This document shows positions 10,347-18,611 of a DNA stretch of 64,000 nt, piece after piece. The translations under genes and the position numbers were made by a program. Under the pieces are notes generated by a model, which made no database searches, was not told where the DNA came from, and saw only the letters and a list, made by a program, of their open reading frames with translations. The stretch's first letter is position 1. Every line of letters begins with the position of its first letter. Where the stretch lies: positions 1 to 64,000 of the forward strand of contig UQZH01000001.1 in the NCBI GenBank assembly GCA_900545445.1, in the 5' to 3' direction. Origin of the DNA: an uncultured Collinsella sp. Its GTDB lineage: Bacteria; Actinomycetota; Coriobacteriia; Coriobacteriales; Coriobacteriaceae.

Positions 10347-11278
10347 GCGCACGCACCCTTCAGGACGTGCTCGGCGCCATCGACCAGGTCGTCAACGATT
10401 TCGCGTGCGCTCTGGCGCTCGTTGACCATGCCGGCAATCTGTCCACACAAAAACGAACCCTCTTCGTAGTTGCCGTCCTTGGCGGCCTTACGCAGCGCAC
10501 CGGTTCCCATAGCACCGAGCTCCTCGGCACTCGCGCCGGAACCCTCGCTCTTGGCATAGGCGTTGGTGAAGGGGCTCTTGAGGGCGCGCACTGGATGTCC
10601 CGTCGAGCGACCGGTCGCACGCGTCGAAGTGTCGTTGGCCTTCAGGACCATCTCTTTGTACTGCTCCGAGACGGTGCACTCGTCTGCGACCAGAAAGCGC
10701 GTACCCACTTGCACGCCTTCGGCGCCCAGCATAAAGGCGGCCGCCACGCCGCGGCCGTCGGCAATACCGCCGGCGGCCACAACGGGAATGTCGACCGCAT
10801 CGACGACCTGCGGCACCAGTGCCATCGTCGAGGTCTCGCCAATATGGCCGCCCGATTCGGTACCCTCGGCAACAACCGCCGTGGCCCCGCGACGCGCCAC
10901 GAGACGCGCCAGCGCCACCGAGGCAACGACCGGGATGACCTTGATGCCCGCCTCGTTCCACGCCTTCATGTACTTGGCGGGATTGCCGGCGCCCGTCACG
11001 ACGACCGGCACTCGCTCGTCAATCACGACCTGTGCAACCTCGTCGGCAAACGGGCTCATGAGCATGACGTTGACGCCAAAGGGCTTATCCGTCTTGGCGC
11101 GCAGCTCATGAATCTGGTCGCGAAGCCAGTTGGCGTCGGCGTTCATGGCCGCGATGATGCCTAAGCCACCCGCCTCGGACACTGCGGACGCCAGCGAGGC
11201 ATCGGCAATCCAGGCCATACCGCCCTGGAACACGGGCTTTTCGATGCCGAGCAGATCGCAGAGAGGAGTCTTGAGCAT
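10334..11278 (-). CDS. fabK: Enoyl-ACP reductase II (FabK-type, FMN-dependent)
   Basis: A 314-residue TIM-barrel flavoprotein of the 2-nitropropane dioxygenase/FabK family that reduces trans-2-enoyl-ACP in the last elongation step. The N-terminus reads LCDLLGIEKPVFQGGMAWIADASLA, and the FMN phosphate-binding segments (AAGGIADGRG; GAEGVQVGTRFL) are present. FabK replaces the NADH-dependent FabI and is insensitive to triclosan according to family knowledge. No fabI is seen in the window. It is two bases from acpP and overlaps fabD, firmly within the operon. Confidence 0.93.
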   Translation of the reverse strand: MLKTPLCDLLGIEKPVFQGGMAWIADASLASAVSEAGGLGIIAAMNADANWLRDQIHELRAKTDKPFGVNVMLMSPFADEVAQVVIDERVPVVVTGAGNPAKYMKAWNEAGIKVIPVVASVALARLVARRGATAVVAEGTESGGHIGETSTMALVPQVVDAVDIPVVAAGGIADGRGVAAAFMLGAEGVQVGTRFLVADECTVSEQYKEMVLKANDTSTRATGRSTGHPVRALKSPFTNAYAKSEGSGASAEELGAMGTGALRKAAKDGNYEEGSFLCGQIAGMVNERQSAREIVDDLVDGAEHVLKGACAWVA

Positions 11279-11280
11279 CT

Positions 11281-11517
11281 CTACTTCTCCAATGCCGCCT
11301 CGACCGTATCGGCGAACTCGCCGACCGTCTTGGGGTTCTCCTCGGTATCGAGCTGGATGCCAAACTCGTCCTCGACGGCGACGAGGATCTCGACGGTGCC
11401 CAGGCTGTCGAGACCAATCTCCTCGAGCGTGGACTCGGGCTTCATCTCAACGTCGTCAAGACCAGCGGTCTCGCGGATAACGTCGCAAACGCGCTCGAAG
11501 GTCTTCTGATCTGCCAT
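11281..11517 (-). CDS. acpP: Acyl carrier protein
   Basis: A 78-residue acidic helical protein with the phosphopantetheine attachment motif LDSLGTVE; the modified serine is residue 38. It carries growing acyl chains between the Fab enzymes. The start is ATG 11517 after AGGAG. It is preceded by fabH (51-base gap) and followed after two bases by fabK. Length and charge match standard ACPs. Confidence 0.96.
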   Translation of the reverse strand: MADQKTFERVCDVIRETAGLDDVEMKPESTLEEIGLDSLGTVEILVAVEDEFGIQLDTEENPKTVGEFADTVEAALEK

Positions 11518-11568
11518 GGTAGTTCTCCTTTGGTTGTGCCCTAGGGCGTTTTTATTTCCTATGTGCGA

Positions 11569-12528
11569 CTACTTCCAACGAAGCAGATAGCCACCTATAT
11601 CCAGACCGGCGCCAAATCCAACCAAGGCGATCGTGTCGCCCGTGTGAAGTGCACCGGCGTTTGCCAGCCGGTCGAGGGCAAGCGGAATGCATGCGCTCGA
11701 AATGTTGCCGGTCTCGCGCAACGTGCGAACCACACGCTCGTCCGGCACGCCCAGACGCTTGACCGCCTGGCTCAGGATTCGTTCGTTAGCCTGATGGAAT
11801 ACAAAATGATCGATGTCTTCGACCAAAATGCTCGCATCGATCGCAAGCTTATGGACCGTGTCACAGATGGCGTTGACGCCGAACTTGAACACGCGGCGGC
11901 CATTCATGGACAGCACGCTCTTGCTATCTGCGGAAGCCTTAAACGGCGAGGTGCCGACCAGACCGGGAACGTGTAACGTCTCGACGTCGGGCGCCGTCGA
12001 AAGCTCAACGGCAAGGGGGCTGTCTCCCCCAGCCCCAATCACTGCGGCGCCTGCCCCATCGCCAAAGAGCACGCAGGTGGCGCGGTCGGTCCAGTCGAGC
12101 GCGCGCGTCATCTGCTCAGCAGCAACGATAAGCACGCGCTCGGCACGACCGCGCTCGATATAGCCCTCGGCGACATCGAGCGCAAACACGAAGCCGGCAC
12201 AGGCCGCCGAGACATCGAAGGCAGGGCACGCCGCTCCTAGTCGCTCAGCAACGGCACACGCCTCAGCGGGAACAAGGTGGTCACCCGTCGTCGTCGAGCA
12301 GACGATCAGATCCAGCTGGCTCGCGTCGATTCCGGACACCTGGAGTGCCCGCTCGCTCGCCGCTACGGCAAGGTCGTCAAGTGACTCGGTGGTACAGACG
12401 TGGCGGCTCTTGATACCTGTGCGGGTAAAAATCCACTCATCCGAGGTATCGAGGAACTCAGACAGCTCGTCATTGGAAACACTGCGCTCAGGAAGCGCCG
12501 AGCCTGTTCCAAGAATCGTGAAACCCAT
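11569..12528 (-). CDS. fabH: Beta-ketoacyl-ACP synthase III
   Basis: A 319-residue initiating condensing enzyme that joins acyl-CoA and malonyl-ACP. The catalytic Cys is in DVSAACAGFVFAL, the His in FVFHQANERI and the Asn in ETGNISSACIP. It starts MGFTILGTGSALPE at ATG 12528, with an AGGAGG eight bases upstream. The 19 codons before it are not protein-like and fall in the promoter. It is the first gene of the fatty-acid operon, so its promoter and the repeated sequence at 12545-12611 probably control the whole pathway. Confidence 0.95.
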   Translation of the reverse strand: MGFTILGTGSALPERSVSNDELSEFLDTSDEWIFTRTGIKSRHVCTTESLDDLAVAASERALQVSGIDASQLDLIVCSTTTGDHLVPAEACAVAERLGAACPAFDVSAACAGFVFALDVAEGYIERGRAERVLIVAAEQMTRALDWTDRATCVLFGDGAGAAVIGAGGDSPLAVELSTAPDVETLHVPGLVGTSPFKASADSKSVLSMNGRRVFKFGVNAICDTVHKLAIDASILVEDIDHFVFHQANERILSQAVKRLGVPDERVVRTLRETGNISSACIPLALDRLANAGALHTGDTIALVGFGAGLDIGGYLLRWK

Positions 12529-12544
12529 CACTAGCCTCCTTTGA

Positions 12545-12611
12545 GTTGTTGACGTGTTTACATCGACCAAGAGAGGATAGCGCATTTTAGTCGTTGTTGA
12601 CGTGTTAACAT
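12545..12611 (-). promoter_or_regulatory. Duplicated operator-like sequence over the fatty-acid operon promoter
   Basis: Two 19-base direct repeats, GTTGTTGACGTGTTTACAT (12545-12563) and GTTGTTGACGTGTTAACAT (12593-12611), differ at one base and are 48 bases apart. Between them, on the minus strand, is a plausible -10 (TATCCT at 12579-12574). One repeat would cover the -35 region and the other the start of transcription. This is the arrangement expected of an operator for a repressor. The regulator is not identifiable; the neighbouring BirA has no DNA-binding domain. Confidence 0.6.
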
Positions 12612-12704
12612 TAAATTGTCCAAATGCGACAAAGGCTTCACATTGTGTCTATCTCTCGACACCATTACGCGATTGCCTTATTAACTTAGGAGGTAGCAAC
12701 CGTT

Positions 12705-13481
12705 ATGGATGCCAAATTAACGATAGTCGACGTAACCGGATCGACCAACGATGACCTGCTCGAAGCAGGAAAACAGGGAGCGCCGCACGGCACAGGACTT
12801 GCCGCCCGGGCTCAAACAGCAGGACGCGGCCGGCGCGGGCACAAGTGGGACTCAACCGTCGGCAACCTATTGCTTTCGATTGTCCTGCGCCCATGCGTTA
12901 ATCCTGCAAAGTTCTCTGGTCTTGCCGCCGTCAGCGGCCTAGCGGTGCTTGAAGCACTCGAAAAGCAGGGTCTTGCAAACGAGATTCGCCTTAAATGGCC
13001 CAACGACCTGGTCGCGCGAGGACGCAAGCTCGGCGGCATTCTGGTCGAGGCCGCACGCGATAACGAAGGCAAACCTTTCGCCGTCTGCGGCATTGGTGCC
13101 AACGTAAACTACACGCCCCAAGAGGTGCCCGATGGCGGCCTGGCGGCAATTAGCCTCTCGGACCTCAACGAGAGCGTTCCCGCCGTTGACATGCTCCTCG
13201 ATGAGGTCTATCACGCAGTTATAGACGCTGTAGATACCTGGGCAGAGCGCCTCAACGCCAAGGAAGAAGACGCCGGTCCGCTCGCGCCCGTCCACGACGA
13301 ATATATCGCTCACCTCAATTGGATCGGGAAGCACGTTATCGCCCGCTCCCCCGCTGGAGACGAGCTGGCACGAGGCATATTTAGAACGGTCGACGATTGC
13401 GGCCGCGCATGCATTGAGACCGAGAGCGGCTTGTGCGTCTTCCACTTCGAAGAAGCATCCTTGCGCCCCCTGAGCGAATAG
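12705..13481 (+). CDS. birA: Biotin--[acetyl-CoA-carboxylase] ligase, without HTH domain
   Basis: A 258-residue class I biotin protein ligase. It makes biotinyl-AMP and transfers biotin to the AccB lysine. The STNDD motif, the AARAQTAGRGRRGHKWDS biotin/ATP loop, KWPNDL and the KLGGILVEA segment are all visible, followed by a short SH3-like C-terminal domain (about 210-258). The N-terminal winged helix that makes E. coli BirA a repressor is missing, so this enzyme should not regulate genes. It starts at ATG 12705 after AGGAGGT. It is divergent from the fatty-acid operon, which encodes its substrate AccB. Confidence 0.93.
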   Translation: MDAKLTIVDVTGSTNDDLLEAGKQGAPHGTGLAARAQTAGRGRRGHKWDSTVGNLLLSIVLRPCVNPAKFSGLAAVSGLAVLEALEKQGLANEIRLKWPNDLVARGRKLGGILVEAARDNEGKPFAVCGIGANVNYTPQEVPDGGLAAISLSDLNESVPAVDMLLDEVYHAVIDAVDTWAERLNAKEEDAGPLAPVHDEYIAHLNWIGKHVIARSPAGDELARGIFRTVDDCGRACIETESGLCVFHFEEASLRPLSE

Positions 13482-13540
13482 GGCGCCGCAGCCGTCGGCT
13501 CGGCAGACGAATTCGCTATCCCAAAATCTAAACTCAAAAC

Positions 13541-13579
13541 AAAAGGGCCCCGCTACCGTAACGGCAGCGGGGCCCTTTA
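13541..13579. terminator. Bidirectional terminator between birA and rpsJ
   Basis: A strong GC-rich hairpin (AAAGGGCCCCGCT paired with AGCGGGGCCCTTT) lies between the convergent birA and rpsJ genes, with A on one side and T on the other. Confidence 0.85.
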
Positions 13580-13597
13580 AGCTATGAGCGATATCGC

Positions 13598-13906
13598 TTA
13601 GAGCTTGATGTCGATGTCGACGCCAGCGGGGAGGTCGAGACGCATGAGCGAATCAACGGTGCCCGAGGTGGGGTCGAGGATGTCGATGAGGCGCTTGTGG
13701 GTGCGCATCTCGAACTGCTCACGGGAGTCCTTGTTCACGTGCGGCGAGCGGATAACCGTGTACAGGTTGCGCTCGGTGGGCAGGGGGACAGGACCGGAGA
13801 CGCGAGCGCCGGTCTTCTGAGCGGTCTCGACGATGAGCTTCGCGGACTGATCGACGACCTCGTGATCATAGCCCTTGAGGCGAATGCGGATCTTTTGGGT
13901 AGCCAA
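13598..13906 (-). CDS. rpsJ: 30S ribosomal protein S10
   Basis: A 102-residue S10, full length, with the typical KIRIRLKGYDHEVVDQSA start and the SPHVNKDSREQFEMRTHKRLIDI segment. It belongs to the 3' head of the 30S subunit and also acts as NusE in antitermination. It follows fusA by 60 bases and ends the transcript at a terminator. Usually rpsJ is the first gene of the long S10 operon (rplC, rplD and so on), or lies after tuf. Here it stands alone at the end of the str block, and the next gene is birA on the other strand. Confidence 0.97.
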   Translation of the reverse strand: MATQKIRIRLKGYDHEVVDQSAKLIVETAQKTGARVSGPVPLPTERNLYTVIRSPHVNKDSREQFEMRTHKRLIDILDPTSGTVDSLMRLDLPAGVDIDIKL

Positions 13907-13966
13907 CTTAAACCTCCAAAGAGTGCGAGAGATGTTCTCGCGGATTACGTAACAGGGAGCTCGAAC

Positions 13967-16066
13967 TTAGGCGTTCTTGCTCATGACCTCGTCCACGATG
14001 GACTTGGGCGCGGGCTCATAAGAGTCGAACTGCATCGTGTAGGATGCACGGCCCTGGGTCTGGGAGCGAAGGTCGGTAGCGTAACCGAACATCTCGCCCA
14101 GCGGCACCTTGGCACGGATGAGCTTGCTGTTCTTGCGATCCTCCATGCCCTCGATCTTGCCGCGGCGACCGGAGAGGTTGCCCATAACGTCGCCCATGTA
14201 CTGCTCGGGGGTCTCGACCTCGACAGCCATGATCGGCTCGAGCAGCTGCGGATCGGACTTCTTGAGGGCGTCCTTGATAGCCATGGAACCGGCGATCTTG
14301 AAGGCGGCCTCGGAGGAGTCGACCTCGTGGTAAGAACCGTCGAACAGGGTGACCTTAACGTCGAGGACCGGGAAGCCGGCGATAACACCGGTGTTCAGGG
14401 CCTCCTGGATGCCCTTGTCGATGGACGGGATGTACTCCTTGGGCACGACGCCGCCGACGATAGCGTTGACGAACTCGTAGCCGAAGCCCTCCTCCATCTT
14501 CTCGAGCTTGATGACGGCGTGACCGTACTGACCGCGACCGCCGGACTGACGGACGAACTTGCCCTCAGCCTTCTCGACGTCGTGACCAGCGGTCTCGCGG
14601 TAGGCAACCTGGGGCTTACCAACGTTAGCGTCAACCTTGAACTCGCGGAGCAGACGGTCGACGATGATCTCGAGGTGCAGCTCGCCCATGCCGGCGATGA
14701 TGGTCTGGCCGGTCTCGTGGTTGGTGGACACCTGGAAGGTCGGGTCCTCCTCGGCGAGCTTGGTCAGAGCCAGGGACATCTTGTCCTGCTCGGCCTTGGT
14801 CTTGGGCTCGATGGCAACGTCGATAACGGGCTTAGCGAACTCGATCTTCTCGAGGACGATCTCCTTGCCCTCGGCGCACAGGGTGTCACCGGTGGTGGAG
14901 TTCTTGAAGCCGACGCAAGCGACGATGTCGCCGGCGGCAGCGTCGTCACGGTCGATACGCTCGGCGGCGTTCATCTCGAGGATGCGGCCGAGGCGCTCGC
15001 GCTGACCGTTGGAAGCGTTGACCACGTAGGAGCCGGACTCGGCGCGGCCGGAGTAAACGCGGACGTAGGTGAGCTTACCGACGAACGGGTCGGTCATGAT
15101 CTTGAAGACCAGGCCGGAGAAAGGCTCGTCGAAGGAAGGATGACGCTGGATCTCCTCGCCGGTATCCGGATCGGTACCGGTGACGGCCTCAACGTCGAGC
15201 GGGCTGGGCAGGTAGTCGACGACAGCGTCGAGCAGCTCCTGAACGCCCTTGTTCTTGTAGGCGGAGCCCACGAAGACGAGGTTGAGCTCGTTGGCCAGAA
15301 CGCCCTTACGCAGGGCAGCCTTGAGCTCCTCGACGGTGAAGTCCTCCTCCATGAGGATCTTCTCCATGAGCTCGTCGTCAAAGCTGGCAGCAGCGTCGAG
15401 GAGCTCCTCGCGCTTGGTGGCAGCGATGTCAGCAAACTCAGCCGGGATCTCGTCCATCGGCTCGGGGTAGGTCATGCCCTTGTCGTCGGCCTTGAAGTCC
15501 CAAGCAGTCATGGTGACGAGGTCGATGACGCCCCAGAAGTTGTCCTCGGCGCCCATCGGGACCTGAGCGGCCACGGCGTTGGCGTCGAGACGATCCTTCA
15601 TGGTCTCGATAGCGTTGAAGAAGTCTGCGCCCACGCGGTCATACTTGTTGATGAAGGCGATGCGGGGGACGTTGAAGGTAGAAGCCTGACGCCAAACGGT
15701 CTCAGACTGGGGCTGAACGCCGGCAACGGCGTCGAAGACGGCGACAGCGCCATCGAGGACGCGCAGGCAGCGCTCGACCTCGGCGGTGAAGTCAACGTGG
15801 CCCGGGGTGTCGATGATCTGGATGCGGTAGTCCTTACCGTCCTTGTTCCAGAAGCAGGTGGTAGCAGCGGAGGTAATGGTTACGCCGCGCTCCTGCTCCT
15901 GAACCATCCAGTCCATGGTGGCAGCGCCCTCATGGACCTCACCGATCTTGTGGGTCTTACCGGTGTAGTAAAGAATACGCTCGGTCGTGGTGGTCTTACC
16001 GGCATCGATGTGAGCCATGATGCCGATGTTACGGGTATCGGAAAGCTTGTACTTAGGCTTAGCCAT
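13967..16066 (-). CDS. fusA: Translation elongation factor G
   Basis: A 699-residue translocation GTPase. The P-loop AHIDAGKTTTTER is at about residues 19-31, DTPGHVDF and NKYD form the G3 and G4 motifs, and domains II-V follow through to the standard C-terminus. It catalyses ribosome translocation during elongation and also ribosome recycling. The start is ATG 16066. It lies 19 bases after rpsG in the order rpsL-rpsG-fusA. No tuf follows it; tuf is at 52.5 kb. Confidence 0.98.
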   Translation of the reverse strand: MAKPKYKLSDTRNIGIMAHIDAGKTTTTERILYYTGKTHKIGEVHEGAATMDWMVQEQERGVTITSAATTCFWNKDGKDYRIQIIDTPGHVDFTAEVERCLRVLDGAVAVFDAVAGVQPQSETVWRQASTFNVPRIAFINKYDRVGADFFNAIETMKDRLDANAVAAQVPMGAEDNFWGVIDLVTMTAWDFKADDKGMTYPEPMDEIPAEFADIAATKREELLDAAASFDDELMEKILMEEDFTVEELKAALRKGVLANELNLVFVGSAYKNKGVQELLDAVVDYLPSPLDVEAVTGTDPDTGEEIQRHPSFDEPFSGLVFKIMTDPFVGKLTYVRVYSGRAESGSYVVNASNGQRERLGRILEMNAAERIDRDDAAAGDIVACVGFKNSTTGDTLCAEGKEIVLEKIEFAKPVIDVAIEPKTKAEQDKMSLALTKLAEEDPTFQVSTNHETGQTIIAGMGELHLEIIVDRLLREFKVDANVGKPQVAYRETAGHDVEKAEGKFVRQSGGRGQYGHAVIKLEKMEEGFGYEFVNAIVGGVVPKEYIPSIDKGIQEALNTGVIAGFPVLDVKVTLFDGSYHEVDSSEAAFKIAGSMAIKDALKKSDPQLLEPIMAVEVETPEQYMGDVMGNLSGRRGKIEGMEDRKNSKLIRAKVPLGEMFGYATDLRSQTQGRASYTMQFDSYEPAPKSIVDEVMSKNA

Positions 16067-16085
16067 GTTAGTTCCTTACCTTAAC

Positions 16086-16559
16086 TTACCAACGATAGTG
16101 AGAGAACGCGCGGTTGGCCTCGGCCATCTTGAAGACGTCCTCACGCTTCTTGACGGAAGCGCCCAGGCCGTTGGAAGCGTCGAGGATCTCGTTGGCGAGA
16201 CGCTCGGCCATGGTCTTCTCCTTGCGAGCGCGGGAGAAGTTGACGATCCAGCGGATGCCCAGAGCGGTGGAACGACGGGAGTTGACCTCCATCGGGACCT
16301 GATAGGTAGCGCCACCGACACGCTTGGGCTTAACCTCGAGCGTGGGCTTGACGTTGTCCATAGCCTTCTTGAAGGTAGCGAGAGCGTCGCCACCCTCGGA
16401 CTTCTCGGCAACGATCTCGAAAGCGGTGTAAACGATGCGCTCAGCGGTGGCCTTCTTGCCGTCAAGAAGGACCTTGTTGATGAGCTGAGTCACCAGGCGG
16501 TTGTTGTAAACGGCGTCAGGCTGAACCTCACGACGATTAGCTGCTGCACGACGCGGCAT
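16086..16559 (-). CDS. rpsG: 30S ribosomal protein S7
   Basis: A 157-residue S7, near the usual 156, starting MPRRAAANRREVQPDAVYNN. It nucleates assembly of the 30S head. The RRSTALGIRWIVNFSRARKEKTMAERLANEI stretch is diagnostic. The start codon is ATG 16559, preceded by AAGGAG. It is in the standard str order between rpsL and fusA. Confidence 0.97.
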   Translation of the reverse strand: MPRRAAANRREVQPDAVYNNRLVTQLINKVLLDGKKATAERIVYTAFEIVAEKSEGGDALATFKKAMDNVKPTLEVKPKRVGGATYQVPMEVNSRRSTALGIRWIVNFSRARKEKTMAERLANEILDASNGLGASVKKREDVFKMAEANRAFSHYRW

Positions 16560-16632
16560 GTGAAATCTCCTTAAGTATCTACCGTGCGGCCCTTAGGCGG
16601 CACACGGCGAAAGTATCAAAACGTTATCTGGC

Positions 16633-17010
16633 TTATTTAGCCTTGGGGCGCTTAGCACCGTACTTGGAACGGGCCTGCATACGGTTCTGGACCGGAGCAG
16701 CGTCGTAGGCGCCACGGATGACGTGATAACGGACACCAGGGAGGTCACGGACACGACCGCCGCGGACGAGCACGATGGAGTGCTCCTGCAGGTTGTGGCC
16801 CTCACCCGGGATGTAAGCAGTAACTTCGATGCCGTTGACGAGGCGAACACGGGCAACCTTACGAAGAGCCGAGTTCGGCTTCTTGGGGCTCGTGGTGAAG
16901 ACGCGGGTGCACACGCCGCGCTTCTGGGAGTTGTGCTGCAGAGCAGCGTTCTTGGACTTCTTGGGCACGGAACGACGGCCCTGGCGAACCAGCTGGTTAA
17001 TAGTAGGCAA
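16633..17010 (-). CDS. rpsL: 30S ribosomal protein S12
   Basis: A 125-residue S12 at the decoding centre of the 30S subunit. The highly conserved segments TTSPKKPNSALRKVARVRL and GRVRDLPGVRYHVIRG are present. Lys at the classic streptomycin position (PKKPNS) is wild type, as is the Lys/Arg-rich region around the second site, so no resistance substitution is evident. It is the first gene of the rpsL-rpsG-fusA-rpsJ unit and follows a clear promoter (17104-17132). Confidence 0.97.
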   Translation of the reverse strand: MPTINQLVRQGRRSVPKKSKNAALQHNSQKRGVCTRVFTTSPKKPNSALRKVARVRLVNGIEVTAYIPGEGHNLQEHSIVLVRGGRVRDLPGVRYHVIRGAYDAAPVQNRMQARSKYGAKRPKAK

Positions 17011-17103
17011 AGCGTACTCCTTCTCGAATGATTCCAGCTTTCTGTAAAGTGCAACGGCTTGAATCGAGGGGTCAGCATCCCCCTACGAAACACGCAGTTC
17101 GAT

Positions 17104-17132
17104 AGGATACGTGGCGTTAGCTGTGCCGTCAA
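17104..17132 (-). promoter_or_regulatory. Promoter of the rpsL-rpsG-fusA-rpsJ operon
   Basis: On the minus strand the -35 is TTGACG (17132-17127), the spacer is 17 bases and the -10 is TATCCT (17109-17104). It leaves a 5' leader of roughly 90 bases before rpsL. No ribosomal-protein leader structure is obvious in it. Confidence 0.75.
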
Positions 17133-17187
17133 CAGACCACGCCGCCGGGCGTATCCCAAAATAGCCATATTTCCGCAAAGCCTACAC

Positions 17188-17384
17188 AAAAGGAATCCCC
17201 TCCTGTGCGCGGGGGCGGATTCCCGGCCCGGGCGGCCCGCTGTTTAAGTTTGCTGCTCTACAGTCCTGCGCAAGACGGAAAGCACATTAAGTGCTTTCCT
17301 TTGCGTGCGGAACTCGCGACAAACTTAAACAGCGGGCCGCCCGGACCGGGAATCCGACGTGCTTGTCGGGGCAACGTTCCCTTC
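17188..17384. repeat. Long-hairpin element, family 1, copy A
   Basis: A roughly 195-base element. The left arm (17216-17252) and right arm (17320-17356) are 37 bases each and complementary except at one position. Inside is a conserved asymmetric core with an apical hairpin GGAAAGCAC-ATTAA-GTGCTTTCC (17277-17299). The core is identical to that at 19.2 kb, but part of the arms differs with matching changes on both sides. It sits between the anti-sigma-like gene and rpsL. No coding capacity. Confidence 0.85.
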
Positions 17385-17420
17385 CAAATAGGGACAGGTT
17401 TATTTTGGTCGGTTTTATCT
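17384..17420 (+). repeat. GGGACAG-loop hairpin repeat
   Basis: A CCAAAT...ATTTTGG hairpin whose loop contains GGGACAGGTTTA, followed by GGTTTTATCT. Nearly the same string recurs at 45701-45746 and, reversed, at 19173-19208. At 45.7 kb it directly follows a gene and looks like a terminator; here it is not at the end of a plus-strand gene. Confidence 0.6.
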
Positions 17421-17498
17421 GGGGAAACGTCGCGCTCCAGCGGTGATCTGCTCTCATCTGTCGCATGGAAATCGGCGGCGTTTCCATTTAACGCAAAA

Positions 17499-17528
17499 GA
17501 GGCCGCTTCCCCTAGTAGGAAGCGACCC
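17499..17528 (-). terminator. Intrinsic terminator after the anti-sigma-like gene
   Basis: On the minus strand GGTCGCTTCC pairs with GGAAGCGGCC around a seven-base loop and is followed by TCTTTT. It lies just past the stop at 17535. Confidence 0.75.
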
Positions 17529-17534
17529 CAAATC

Positions 17535-18611
17535 TTACGAATAGACGATGGTAAAGGGCTCTTTCGTTTCGGTCTCCCCTGTTGATGTATACCTCACAAT
17601 TTCAAGGGTTACCGAGACAACTTGATCGACATCAATCAACTTCGTTGGCACCCAGATGTTCTCTCCGCTATTGCGCCCATAAGAAAAATATAAGTTGAAC
17701 ACCCCTGCGTCGTCATCTTCGATAATCTGCTCCGATCCATCCTTGTAGCTGACGGTCAGCTTATTATCAACTGCTTCATAGCCCAAATCATCGATGTGCG
17801 TCTGGATGGAAAACGGGCTGATCTCGAGAGGCGAGTCACCGGAGCGGAGTTCCTTTGTATCGACGTATGTTCCAATATTGAACTCGGGTGTCGACGCCTC
17901 AAACCTCCTCGCACTCTCACCTTCACCCTCGGTCCAATGGATATTCCAGGTGACAGCATGTTGCAAATCTCGCTCGCGATCCATAGCGGCAAAGTACATC
18001 GTGCCATTAATGACAGTATCGCTTGATGTGTCCTTATCAATTGTGCTGCGTGTGTCAGGCCATTCCTCGCCGAACTTCATATCGGGCGTGCCGATGCCCT
18101 GCTCTTCTTCATCATAGAGAACAAGTTCGCCAATCTCTGCTGCTGGCTTGTAGTAGTTAACTCCATTTGGATTGGACAACGTAAACGTCACGGCTCCGCA
18201 GCCGTTTTGGTCGATTGCCATCTCATGGATATCAAGCGTATAGCCGTTGCCCTCGACGGACAGATTAACCTCCTGGACTGCGCCTTCCAGGCTTTGGGGC
18301 GCGATGCCATCGCCAAACTCTCTGGTGTAGGTATATTTAGTTCCCGATGAGCCGCCGTTGGTCCAGGTAATGGAATCCCCGTTGCCGTGGTTTCCCCAGG
18401 CAGAGGCAAAATAGCTGGAATTGACGACGGCGTAGGCGACCCCTCCGGTCGCCAACACTCCGGCAAGGCATCCGATCACGGCAACATACAGAGGCTTCGC
18501 GTGACCCTTTCGGCGAAGCGGCTCACCAGCAGCGGCATAAAGAACACGGTCAGCAAGATCGCTATCGGCTTGGACGGACTCGAAGGCCTGCTTGATTTGA
18601 TTGGATTTCAC
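17535..18611 (-). CDS. Membrane-anchored anti-sigma-like protein (DUF4179-like)
   Basis: A 358-residue protein with a short cytosolic N-terminal part (1-40), one membrane helix (about 41-63, YVAVIGCLAGVLATGGVAYAVV) and a large extracytoplasmic domain rich in beta-type sequence. This layout and its position immediately after an ECF sigma gene suggest a regulator that holds or senses for that sigma factor. The outer domain resembles DUF4179-containing proteins paired with ECF sigma factors, but I assign that only tentatively. The start is GTG 18611, six to seven bases after AGGAGG; it lies 50 bases inside the sigma gene, which implies coupled translation. No zinc-binding HxxxCxxC motif is present, so it is not a ZAS-type anti-sigma factor. 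Confidence 0.65.
   Translation of the reverse strand: MKSNQIKQAFESVQADSDLADRVLYAAAGEPLRRKGHAKPLYVAVIGCLAGVLATGGVAYAVVNSSYFASAWGNHGNGDSITWTNGGSSGTKYTYTREFGDGIAPQSLEGAVQEVNLSVEGNGYTLDIHEMAIDQNGCGAVTFTLSNPNGVNYYKPAAEIGELVLYDEEEQGIGTPDMKFGEEWPDTRSTIDKDTSSDTVINGTMYFAAMDRERDLQHAVTWNIHWTEGEGESARRFEASTPEFNIGTYVDTKELRSGDSPLEISPFSIQTHIDDLGYEAVDNKLTVSYKDGSEQIIEDDDAGVFNLYFSYGRNSGENIWVPTKLIDVDQVVSVTLEIVRYTSTGETETKEPFTIVYS

Noticed and set aside
13697..16084. A 795-codon plus-strand open frame over fusA
   Set aside because: Same cause as the rpoBC shadow; the fusA reading frame is unambiguous.
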